From Aquiflexum sp041749095 (GTDB lineage: Bacteria; Bacteroidota; Bacteroidia; Cytophagales; Cyclobacteriaceae): a stretch of DNA of 11,654 nt. Made by a program: the position numbers and the translations under genes. This document shows positions 1 through 6,669 of the stretch, in pieces (position 1 is the first letter of the stretch; each line of letters starts with the position of its first letter). The notes beneath the pieces are model-generated. The model had not been told where the DNA came from and did no database searches. It was given only the letters and a program-made list of their open reading frames with translations. The stretch is taken from the NCBI RefSeq assembly GCF_041749095.1, contig NZ_JBGTCA010000267.1, positions 1-11,654 of the forward strand, given 5' to 3'.

Positions 1-90
1 CTGTCTATCACTCACGGAACCATACTACCATACAGGCAAGTGCACTATACTCAGATCGGCCATACTGCACAGAGTTCCCGCAAATTTAAT
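1..90. other. Left-edge intergenic sequence with no recognised gene
   Basis: No coding assignment can be supported here. All three forward frames happen to be open from the left edge (to about positions 87, 124 and 147), but none gives a recognisable protein tail, and the longer two run into a repeat copy at 91-123. The motif CATACT/ATACT recurs a few times (around 21, 50 and 61) without a clear period. It may be the remnant of an intergenic repeat or the far end of an element that begins outside the window. Confidence 0.4.
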
Positions 91-123
91 ACGTCATTTC
101 CTTTCTGTAAATGCCAAATTTTA
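91..123. repeat. Outer copy of the upstream repeat (copy A)
   Basis: This stretch of about 33 bp begins ACGTCATTTCCTTTCTGTAA and closely matches positions 363-395, with one single-base gap and a few substitutions. Its first part (GTCATT then TTTCTG) also matches the start of the two inner 61-bp units. It lies about 150 bp from the first inner unit, so it is not in register with the tandem array. The pattern suggests a repeat family with outer (A/D) and inner (B/C) forms. Confidence 0.55.
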
Positions 124-184
124 AAAACTACCAATGACAGATTTTGAAATTGATGGTTTAGAACTATGAATAGCATTCAAATCT

Positions 185-237
185 TGTAAATGACTTTGCC
201 TTGTCACCTCGACGTCAGGAGAGGTCTGCAGCCCGAT
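185..237. repeat. Possible dispersed intergenic repeat fragment
   Basis: The segment containing CTTTGCCTTGTCACCTCGA followed by GACGTCAGGAGAGG resembles short dispersed sequences I remember from intergenic regions of Bacteroidota genomes, which in reverse orientation read roughly GTCGAGGTGACAAGGCAAAG. Only one copy is in the window, so its repeated nature cannot be shown from this sequence. No terminal inverted repeats or transposase are visible. The call rests mainly on recollection and is weak. Confidence 0.25.
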
Positions 238-238
238 T

Positions 239-395
239 TGATGTCATTACCTTTTCTGAACATTTACAAAATGTTGGGGACTCGGGATGACGGGCAACTT
301 GATGTCATTACCTATTCTGAACATTTTCAAAATGTTGTAATCTCGGGATGCCGGGTAACCTGATGTCATTTCCCTTTCTGTAAAGGTCAATTTTT
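239..395. repeat. 61-bp tandem repeat, about 2.5 copies, with palindromic core
   Basis: Units start at 239, 300 and 361, each with TGATGTCATT, a period of exactly 61 bp. The first two units are full length and agree at about 52 of 61 positions by eye. The third keeps only the first 20 or so bases and then continues as in the copy at 91-123. Each full unit has a dyad: AACATTTACAAAATGTT at 259-275 (7-bp arms) and AACATTTTCAAAATGTT at 320-336 (8-bp arms, single central base). Each then carries CTCGGGATGNCGGG. The array ends about 45 bp before the glycosyltransferase start. It could be a degenerate intergenic repeat family or a duplicated operator; I cannot distinguish these. Confidence 0.8.
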
Positions 396-440
396 ATTAC
401 TCGAAGTGCCAAAAACGAAACAATCAAACACCACTCCCAC

Positions 441-1733
441 ATGACCAAAAAAGTCCTTATCATCACCTACTACTGGCCGCCTTCGGCGGGTTCGGGGGTT
501 CAGCGATGGCTGAAGTTTGCGAAGTATTTACCTGAATTTGGATGGGAACCTATAATCTTCACTCCTAGTAACCCTGATTTTGACCTTAAAGATGAAAGCC
601 TCTTAAATGAGATCAATCCTCAATTGGAAGTGATTAAATTCCCTATCTGGGAGCCCTATGGCATTTTTCGAAAGCTTAAAAAGGAAAAGTTAACTGACAC
701 TTCGAAAGTTTTGGAGAAAAAGAAAAAATCATTCACCGATCAGTCTGCTATCTGGTTGAGGGCCAATGTACTGATTCCTGATCCACGGATTTTTTGGGTA
801 AGGCCTTCCGTTGATTTTTTAAAAGATCTTATAGAACAGGGACAATTTAATGCCATTATTACCACTGGACCTCCACACAGTCTCCATCTAATTGGGTTGG
901 GACTTAAGAAAAAAACGGGAGTTCCCTGGTTGGCAGACTTTAGAGATCCTTGGTCAAAATGGGAATTTCTGGATACTTTACCAATGTTGGATTGGGTCAA
1001 AAAAAAGCATAAAAAATTGGAAAGGGACGTTTTAAACTTCGCTGACATCACCACAACCATCAGTCCCACGTTTCAAAAAGATTTTGAAATCCTCTGCCAA
1101 AGAAAGGTACAACTCTTGACCAATGGCTACGATTCATCAGACTTACCCGTAGATTGGAAATTCTCAGTTTCAAGCCAGGACACAATAGAAATTCTCTACA
1201 CCGGCGTGATTGATGCCATCAGGAATCCGATACCTTTCATCCAAGCTTTCAAGGAAGTTTTTCAAGAATCAAACAAAAAAGCAATCCTGCGATTTGTTGG
1301 GAATGTTTCAGAGGCCGTCGTAAATCATTTATTTCAAGATTCCTGGCTAAGGGAAAACGTAAAATTAGAAGGATATGTCTCCCATGAAAAGGTGTTCGAT
1401 TACTACCAAAATGCCCACTTGTTACTTCTTATCCTGACGGACACCAAAAATGCCAAAGGAAACATACCGGGCAAACTATTTGAATATCTTTCTACCGGCA
1501 GACCAATTTTGGCACTTGGAGATCCCGAAGGGGATTCTTCTGAAATTCTTTCTTCCTGTCAGGGCGGAAAAGTAATCGCCCACACCGACAAGGCCGGAAT
1601 AAAAGATTTCCTGATTAACTTTAATCCCCAATCAGAATTCAAGGTTTCTGAAAAAGTAAATCAATATTCCAGAAAAAACCTGAGCCAACAACTTGCCAAA
1701 CTATTAGATGAACAAACCGATCCCCTTTCTTGA
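441..1733 (+). CDS. Glycosyltransferase, GT4-like (GT-B fold)
   Basis: This is a 430-residue cytoplasmic or membrane-associated glycosyltransferase, probably moving a sugar from a nucleotide-sugar donor onto a surface polysaccharide intermediate. The N-terminus has the start of a GT-B acceptor domain with YYWPPSAGSGVQRW (about residues 10-23), a loop typical of family-4 enzymes from polysaccharide loci. FRDPW follows at 167-171. The C-terminal donor domain contains PGKLFEYLSTGRPILALG (343-360), including the usual glutamate, followed by DPEGDSSEI. Length is normal for the family. The ATG at 441 sits directly before a strong family-like N-terminus (MTKKVLIITY), and no Shine-Dalgarno sequence is seen, as usual in Bacteroidota. 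Its last 26 nt overlap the next gene, suggesting translational coupling and a shared pathway. Donor and acceptor cannot be read from sequence. Confidence 0.88.
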   Translation: MTKKVLIITYYWPPSAGSGVQRWLKFAKYLPEFGWEPIIFTPSNPDFDLKDESLLNEINPQLEVIKFPIWEPYGIFRKLKKEKLTDTSKVLEKKKKSFTDQSAIWLRANVLIPDPRIFWVRPSVDFLKDLIEQGQFNAIITTGPPHSLHLIGLGLKKKTGVPWLADFRDPWSKWEFLDTLPMLDWVKKKHKKLERDVLNFADITTTISPTFQKDFEILCQRKVQLLTNGYDSSDLPVDWKFSVSSQDTIEILYTGVIDAIRNPIPFIQAFKEVFQESNKKAILRFVGNVSEAVVNHLFQDSWLRENVKLEGYVSHEKVFDYYQNAHLLLLILTDTKNAKGNIPGKLFEYLSTGRPILALGDPEGDSSEILSSCQGGKVIAHTDKAGIKDFLINFNPQSEFKVSEKVNQYSRKNLSQQLAKLLDEQTDPLS

Positions 1734-2808
1734 TTTAAGTCAGATTCCTCCGGATCTGAAGAATGCACTCAAGGAAAAATTTTCTCAGATGCTGGAAAAA
1801 GGTATTTTTTCAGGTGGGGAAGAAATATCCCAATTTGAATCCAATCTCCGTGATTTTTTAAAAGTTCCTTTTGCCATTGCCTGTTCCAATGGGACTGATG
1901 CATTGGAATTGGCATTAAGGACATTGGGCATCGGGCCAGGTGATGAGGTCATTGTACCTGCTCTAACGTGGGTTTCAACAGCAGAGGCTGTATTTATCAT
2001 GGGAGCAAGACCGATTTTTGCTGACACAGATCATAATGGATTAATTGATTTGGGGAAATTGGATGCTCTTTTTACCCAAAAGACCAAAGCAATAATTCCT
2101 GTTCACTTATATGGAAAGATGGTGGACATGGAGAAATTATTGGAATGGTCAAGACCAAAAATCATCCTTATCATAGAAGATGCAGCACAGGCTTTTGGAG
2201 CATTTCAAAACGGTATCAGCGCGGGAACTTGGGGAGACGTAGGTTGTTTTAGCTTTTATCCCACCAAAAATCTTGGCGCATTGGGTGAAGCAGGTGCTCT
2301 GGTGACAAAAGATGAAAGTATTCAAATTCGATTGAAGCAAATGATCAACCATGGTCAGGCGGCCCGGGATAAGCACTTAAGTATTGGTAGAAATGCCAGG
2401 ATAGACAGCCTTCAGGCCGGCTTTATGAATGTGAAAATGGATTACTTCCAAGCATGGCAAAAAAAGAGGAAATTACTATCCTCCATCTATCTGGAAAACC
2501 TTATAGATGTTGGTGACCTGTCACTGCCTTTGGATATACTTAGGCCCAATCATAATGCGCATTTATTTGTAATAAAAACAGGAAAACGGGATAAACTCAA
2601 GACGTATCTGAAAAGCAAAGGTATCGGCACTGCTATTCATTATCCCACCATCCTCCCAAAGATGCTTCCTTATCAAGATGGGAAGGAATATCCGATTGCT
2701 GAAAAATTATCAATGCAAGTATTATCACTTCCCCTGAATCCCTGGATGAATGATGAGGATGTTTTATCCATCAGCTACGAAATCAAAAGATTTTTTGAAA
2801 AAGCATAA
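1708..2808 (+). CDS. DegT/DnrJ/EryC1/StrS-type sugar aminotransferase
   Basis: This is a 366-residue PLP-dependent aminotransferase that probably adds an amino group to a keto-sugar nucleotide, giving an amino sugar for lipopolysaccharide, capsule or glycan. The N-terminus PIPFLDL is typical of the family and supports the ATG at 1708. Visible features are SNGTDALELAL (60-70, cofactor phosphate region), EDAAQAFGA (157-165, with Asp158 expected to pair with the pyridine nitrogen), and FYPTKNLGALGEAG (183-196), where Lys187 should form the Schiff base. The C-terminal domain has HYPTILPKM (311-319). All expected catalytic residues are present and the length is normal. The gene overlaps the preceding glycosyltransferase by 26 nt in a different frame. 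The exact sugar substrate is unknown. Family members closely related in sequence can act at C3 or C4 of different sugars. Confidence 0.9.
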   Translation: MNKPIPFLDLSQIPPDLKNALKEKFSQMLEKGIFSGGEEISQFESNLRDFLKVPFAIACSNGTDALELALRTLGIGPGDEVIVPALTWVSTAEAVFIMGARPIFADTDHNGLIDLGKLDALFTQKTKAIIPVHLYGKMVDMEKLLEWSRPKIILIIEDAAQAFGAFQNGISAGTWGDVGCFSFYPTKNLGALGEAGALVTKDESIQIRLKQMINHGQAARDKHLSIGRNARIDSLQAGFMNVKMDYFQAWQKKRKLLSSIYLENLIDVGDLSLPLDILRPNHNAHLFVIKTGKRDKLKTYLKSKGIGTAIHYPTILPKMLPYQDGKEYPIAEKLSMQVLSLPLNPWMNDEDVLSISYEIKRFFEKA

Positions 2809-2815
2809 ATTAGCG

Positions 2816-2923
2816 ACTGCACACTGTGTACTAAGAAAAACTGCCAACTGAGACTGCTTTCTACAAACTTCAAAAAAGTCTACTGAACACTGAACACTGC
2901 CTACTGAACATTGAACACTGCAA
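2816..2923. repeat. Heptanucleotide (ACTGAAC-like) repeat tract between convergent genes
   Basis: Six consecutive heptamers run from 2882 to 2923: ACTGAAC, ACTGAAC, ACTGCCT, ACTGAAC, ATTGAAC, ACTGCAA. A more diverged block lies upstream, with ACTG at 2816 and 2823, ACTA at 2830, then ACTG at 2840, 2847 and 2853. The tract fills nearly all of the 116 bp between the stops of the convergent aminotransferase and cyclase genes. No good intrinsic terminator hairpin is visible in the gap. I recall similar ACTGAACACTG strings between genes in related genomes, but copy number cannot be tested here. Confidence 0.75.
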
Positions 2924-2924
2924 A

Positions 2925-4199
2925 TTACTTGTAATCCACATAATACATATCAATATTGCCTTTGTTTTTTGCAGCAATTTCACCCCTATGTTCAAAATTA
3001 AAATCTTCTTTTATCAGTAAATAGGTCTTTTTGCTGACGTTGATTTTCCCAACCTCCGAATTTTGTTCCATTCGTGCAGCAATATTGACAGCGTCACCCC
3101 AAATGTCATAAGCAAATTTTTTAACACCGACAATTCCCGCTACCACGGTGCCCGAATTAATGCCTATCCTGATCTGAAATTCATTTTTGGAATTTGCCAT
3201 ATAATCCCGGATTTCCAATGCCGCAAGGGTAATATTATAGGCGTGACGCTTGTTTTCTCTAGGTAATCCTGAAACGGCTAGATAGGCATCTCCTATGGTC
3301 TTGATTTTTTCTATGTCATATTTTTCAATGATTTTATCAAATGCTGTAAAACTTTCATGGATATTCCTGACAAGTTCCTTAGGGGAAAGTTTTTCACTTA
3401 TACCCGTAAAGTTTACAAAGTCAATAAACATAATAGTTACCTCATCATATTGCCTTGCCATAGAACTACCTTTGGCTTTTAGCTCCTGAGCGATTTCTGC
3501 AGGCAAAATATTAAGCAAAAGTTCATCTGATTTCATTCTCTTCTCCTCCACATCATCCAAGGCTTCTTTGAGGATTAGATGAAAGATTAAATTTTTTCTG
3601 ATCAGATAGTACCGGTAAATGGCAAACAGGTAGGAAGAAAACGCTAAAATGAGAAATATAAAGTATTGAAAAGAAGTGAGCAGGACAGTAAAATCCTGAT
3701 GACAGGTAAATTGAAAAACTAACAGGATAATCACCGAATGCAGGACAAAATTAATAAAATAAAGAAAAGGTCTTAAGAGCGTAATCAATGCTGTAGGCAC
3801 CAATACACACAACTGTCCAAATAAAAAGGTGTTATATCCTTCCTGACAATCTGCCCAAAATCCAGAATTAATGTAAAGTAGATAAGCAACAAAACAAAAA
3901 AGGTATTCATGTATGAAAGTGACTTTGTTTTTAAAAATAAAAAAGAAGATCAAGGCCACAGCAGTCAAAATGCTTGGACCCAAACGAAACCAAAACCACA
4001 ATCGATAAGAATTGGTCAAAAATTCAATTTCTGAAAACATGATTAGAGGAGCTCCGAAAACCACAAAAATTGAAGCCCATTTGGCATATATCTTTCCCAG
4101 CCTGATATACTCCTCTTTCCATTCCTTGGATTTTTCATTATCCAAGGAATCAAAAATATACTTTTTTATAAATGAAGGAAACGATTCTCTGAGCATCAT
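2925..4199 (-). CDS. Class III adenylyl cyclase with six-helix membrane domain
   Basis: This 424-residue integral membrane protein is predicted to make cAMP from ATP. A short cytoplasmic N-terminus (1-39) is followed by six hydrophobic segments at about 40-58, 68-89, 95-113, 124-144, 145-165 and 176-198. A charged linker (about 205-245, containing LLLNILPAEIAQELK) leads to the catalytic domain (about 250-424). Predicted metal-binding aspartates are Asp260 (MFIDFVNFT) and Asp304 (KTIGDAYL). Lys300 and Asp365 (YDIWGD) form the purine-specifying pair expected for ATP, and Asn372 and Arg376 are the transition-state residues. The set matches the homodimeric mycobacterial cyclase Rv1625c, which also has six helices and one catalytic domain. 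The gene starts 5 nt after the carotenoid oxygenase stop, so it is very likely co-transcribed. Two adjacent ATG codons could serve as start. No cAMP effector is in the window. Confidence 0.92.
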   Translation of the reverse strand: MMLRESFPSFIKKYIFDSLDNEKSKEWKEEYIRLGKIYAKWASIFVVFGAPLIMFSEIEFLTNSYRLWFWFRLGPSILTAVALIFFFIFKNKVTFIHEYLFCFVAYLLYINSGFWADCQEGYNTFLFGQLCVLVPTALITLLRPFLYFINFVLHSVIILLVFQFTCHQDFTVLLTSFQYFIFLILAFSSYLFAIYRYYLIRKNLIFHLILKEALDDVEEKRMKSDELLLNILPAEIAQELKAKGSSMARQYDEVTIMFIDFVNFTGISEKLSPKELVRNIHESFTAFDKIIEKYDIEKIKTIGDAYLAVSGLPRENKRHAYNITLAALEIRDYMANSKNEFQIRIGINSGTVVAGIVGVKKFAYDIWGDAVNIAARMEQNSEVGKINVSKKTYLLIKEDFNFEHRGEIAAKNKGNIDMYYVDYK

Positions 4200-4204
4200 T
4201 CTAA

Positions 4205-6436
4205 TTAACTATCAAATTTTTGATAAATCTCTTTTTCAAAGAGTTTGGCTATTTTTTTATCGCGTTTTGACTTCAACATATCTGGAAAAGGGATTACTCC
4301 AAAAATTTTCGAATGCTTTAATGGATAATCCTCTCTGATATTAATGGCATAGTCAGGACTACTGACTTCATCCGCATGTTCTACCCAGACAGAATGGATT
4401 GTAAATCCAAATGAGAAATCCGGGTGTTTCAATTTGACCTTGGGGCCATTTTTCAGATCATTCGCATCAAAAATCCAAACCTCGGGTTTATAATCTAATT
4501 CAGTAAAATTATCATTGGGATCACCATTGATGACCGTTGTGAGAATATATCCATCTTTACCTGAGGGTACGTTATGGGTTGCATTTTTTCTTGGCACAAA
4601 CTGCAGGGTCCACATATATTGTTCCTTGCCGAATGCATAAAATTCCTCCGATTCCATAGTTTGGGTATTGACGCATTGCAGGACAGGTGGCGCACCTTTT
4701 TTGGTCAAATTCAACATATCAACAGATTTGAATTGTTTTTGTGGTCTTGTACTATCAGAATACATATCAAAAATAAATTTTGAAAGGTGGTCTTCTTTAA
4801 GTCCATAGCTTTGCCAAAATATATGGGTGATCTTTGGAGTATTTGTTTCATGGCTCAACATGTCTCTATGGGTATATAAACCGATTCCCCATGTGTGGGC
4901 TTTAGTGATATTACCATTTTCCAGACCATCAAAAAATTTAAAATCTGATTGGTTTTCAATAAGTTTACCATTTGCTGCATCTATTTTCAACCTTCCGATC
5001 CTACCGATATCCATCTCTCCTACTGCAATCAATCCCAATTTATCATTTTTAATTTTTTTGTCCGGATCGGTGGCGAGTGTATCATAACTTCTCAACCAAT
5101 CCGCAACACAGGCACAGCAATTATGAGCGCTATGTAAAGTGACGACATCATCAGAATCATCATAATCCACTGAAAAGTGTACAGTCTCATGTATCAATGA
5201 TATGGATTTGGCTTTTACTTTTTTGTTATTCGAGTCAGACAAATCCGATCTCTTTATCAAATAAAGCATGCTGTTTTCATTCATAGGCTGACACATAATT
5301 TTCCTGATCATTGGTCCGATTTTCGGATCATTCTGAAAAGGGAAATTCAGCATGGTATCAAATGTGAATTTGAAATTGGTATCGCACAATATGATGTAGT
5401 TTTTGCTGAATCCAATCTGATGCATATTATGGGCAAGGTTAATGGCTTTTCCATTTTCATCCAGGACTTCCCATTCCTCCATTGTTTTTTGACCGGCCCA
5501 TTTCATCAAAAAAACCGAATTATTGCTCAGCAATACTTTTCCGCTCAATTTATTGAATAACTCCCTGATTCTGGCAAGGATTTTTGGAACAAAAGGAAGA
5601 CGTCGAAGGTGTTCGGAAAAAACAAAATTATCGATTTCATTAATTATTTTGGCCTGGGCTACTCTTAGTTCCTGGCCTTTGGCATCGAGTTTAGATCTTT
5701 CGGATAGCTTTGATAAAAATTCCCGCAGGCGGCCTTCATTTCGGACATAAAATTCAAAAAGGAGCTTGTCCATCCAAGCTTCTTTTTTACTTTTTCCAAA
5801 ATTCACGGTGAAAAGCTCCTCCGTATCCGGGTCAAAAACAGGATGTGCTGTACTCATTACAGTTTTAAAAGGTGTATTCATAAAAAACGGCAGAAATGAT
5901 CGCCAGACTTTGTTTTTACCAATTGGAGTAATCAGTTTGAATGTCTTGGGATCAAACTCATAAGGCCTGCCTGCATCAAATGTGGCAAGCAACCTGGTTT
6001 TACCCTCGGATTTGAAGCGGATAGGCATTACCGCAGTACTCAGTTGGTTTCTTGTCCCTAATCTCAAGGACCTCCTTCCCAAACCGATGTTCCTAAATTT
6101 GAAGTTCTTTCCGTAAGTGGAATCAGGAGATGAAGTGGCAACATCCGCATAGTAACAGGGAGTTTTCATCAGACCTGTACTCACCTTGACTTTTTCACTT
6201 TCATTCAAATCAAAACGGATAACTACACCATCTCCGTTGATAAGAGGACTTCCAAATTCTTCATTAAAACCACCTTCAGGTAGATTTTCCTGATAAGGCA
6301 ATCCTTTGGAATTGACTGTCCCACAAGCTGAATTGATAAAAACATACCCATACATATCAGTTGGTATTCTACCTTCAATCACCGTTAACTCCACATCAAT
6401 TTCTGATGTGGAAGCTGTAGAAAATGCCCTTGCCAT
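4205..6436 (-). CDS. Carotenoid cleavage oxygenase (RPE65/CCD family), long form
   Basis: This 743-residue protein belongs to the carotenoid oxygenase family, non-heme iron enzymes that split double bonds in carotenoids, apocarotenoids or stilbenes. The iron ligands are predicted as His198 (STAHPVFDPDT), His339 (NMHQIGFSKNYI), His435 (TLHSAHNC) and His681 (GFTIHSVWV). INGDGVVIRFDL (66-77) and WIFDANDLKNGPKVKL (654-669) are typical beta-propeller strands. It is much longer than the usual 450-550 residues. An extra charged, helix-rich stretch of roughly 80 residues lies between the first two ligands, around 215-300. Cysteines 440, 441 and 443 lie beside the third ligand. No signal peptide is seen, so it should be cytoplasmic or peripherally membrane-bound. 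It is the first gene of a two-gene unit with the adenylyl cyclase. The substrate cannot be inferred, and lignostilbene-type activity is possible. Confidence 0.88.
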   Translation of the reverse strand: MARAFSTASTSEIDVELTVIEGRIPTDMYGYVFINSACGTVNSKGLPYQENLPEGGFNEEFGSPLINGDGVVIRFDLNESEKVKVSTGLMKTPCYYADVATSSPDSTYGKNFKFRNIGLGRRSLRLGTRNQLSTAVMPIRFKSEGKTRLLATFDAGRPYEFDPKTFKLITPIGKNKVWRSFLPFFMNTPFKTVMSTAHPVFDPDTEELFTVNFGKSKKEAWMDKLLFEFYVRNEGRLREFLSKLSERSKLDAKGQELRVAQAKIINEIDNFVFSEHLRRLPFVPKILARIRELFNKLSGKVLLSNNSVFLMKWAGQKTMEEWEVLDENGKAINLAHNMHQIGFSKNYIILCDTNFKFTFDTMLNFPFQNDPKIGPMIRKIMCQPMNENSMLYLIKRSDLSDSNNKKVKAKSISLIHETVHFSVDYDDSDDVVTLHSAHNCCACVADWLRSYDTLATDPDKKIKNDKLGLIAVGEMDIGRIGRLKIDAANGKLIENQSDFKFFDGLENGNITKAHTWGIGLYTHRDMLSHETNTPKITHIFWQSYGLKEDHLSKFIFDMYSDSTRPQKQFKSVDMLNLTKKGAPPVLQCVNTQTMESEEFYAFGKEQYMWTLQFVPRKNATHNVPSGKDGYILTTVINGDPNDNFTELDYKPEVWIFDANDLKNGPKVKLKHPDFSFGFTIHSVWVEHADEVSSPDYAINIREDYPLKHSKIFGVIPFPDMLKSKRDKKIAKLFEKEIYQKFDS

Positions 6437-6462
6437 AATTTTTTGTCTATAAAAATTTTTAT

Positions 6463-6490
6463 CAACTATACTTTCAATATATAATTCAAA
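6463..6490 (-). promoter_or_regulatory. Candidate promoter for the oxygenase-cyclase unit
   Basis: Read on the minus strand, TTTG (6490-6487) is followed after 16 nt by TATAGTTG (6470-6463), close to the Bacteroidota primary sigma consensus TTTG / TAnnTTTG. The -7 box differs at one fixed position and the spacer is a little shorter than usual. It would give a leader of about 20 nt before the ATG at 6436. The call is by eye only. Confidence 0.35.
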
Positions 6491-6491
6491 A

Positions 6492-6507
6492 ACAGGTTTT
6501 ACCCTGT
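6492..6507. promoter_or_regulatory. Short dyad in the divergent intergenic region
   Basis: ACAGG (6492-6496) and CCTGT (6503-6507) form a 5-bp inverted repeat around TTTTAC, immediately upstream of the candidate minus-strand -33 box. Its position would suit a small operator. The arms are short and could arise by chance. The rest of the 233-bp gap (6437-6669) is AT-rich with no other obvious structure. Confidence 0.2.
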
Positions 6508-6603
6508 ACCTTCTTTTCGGTTTTTAAAAATCCAACCTCGAAAAAGAGCGACACCGGATTAAATTTAATTATTTCTTTCTGTGGTTTATTAAAAATTCTG
6601 AAA

Positions 6604-6633
6604 TTTAGTACATTTAAAAATCATTTATTTTGG
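6604..6633 (+). promoter_or_regulatory. Candidate promoter for the flavoprotein-korAB operon
   Basis: TTTA (6604-6607) and TATTTTGG (6626-6633), separated by 18 nt, approximate the Bacteroidota TTTG / TAnnTTTG pattern, with one mismatch in each box. The spacing fits, and the leader would be about 30 nt before the ATG at 6670. The surrounding DNA is very AT-rich, so chance matches are likely. Confidence 0.3.
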
Positions 6634-6669
6634 AATTTAATATTCCATGCCAATAGAATTCCGTCAAAC

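Noticed and set aside
1..147. Open forward frames from the left edge, possibly the end of an upstream gene.
   Set aside because: All three frames are open for at least 28 codons, the translations resemble nothing known, and the longest two extend through a repeat copy. Nothing favours any one of them.
1708..1733. The two 26-nt gene overlaps (1708-1733 and 10285-10310) as a meaningful shared signal.
   Set aside because: The overlap lengths agree, but the sequences do not, and both are explained by well-supported starts and stops. The match in length is probably coincidence.
2882..2923. CRISPR-like array.
   Set aside because: The units are 7 bp and contiguous, without spacers, and no cas genes are present.
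2925..4199. A rhodopsin-cyclase fusion that would use retinal made by the oxygenase.
   Set aside because: Only six membrane helices are seen and no rhodopsin-like seventh helix with a retinal-binding lysine motif; the architecture matches Rv1625c-type cyclases instead.
4012..4338. Plus-strand open frame of 108 codons across the oxygenase-cyclase junction.
   Set aside because: It is antisense to two well-supported genes and gives no family-like sequence.
4205..6436. A Blh/Brp-type beta-carotene dioxygenase of a proteorhodopsin system.
   Set aside because: Blh is an unrelated integral membrane family. This protein has soluble RPE65/CCD motifs and four spaced histidines, and no rhodopsin gene is nearby.
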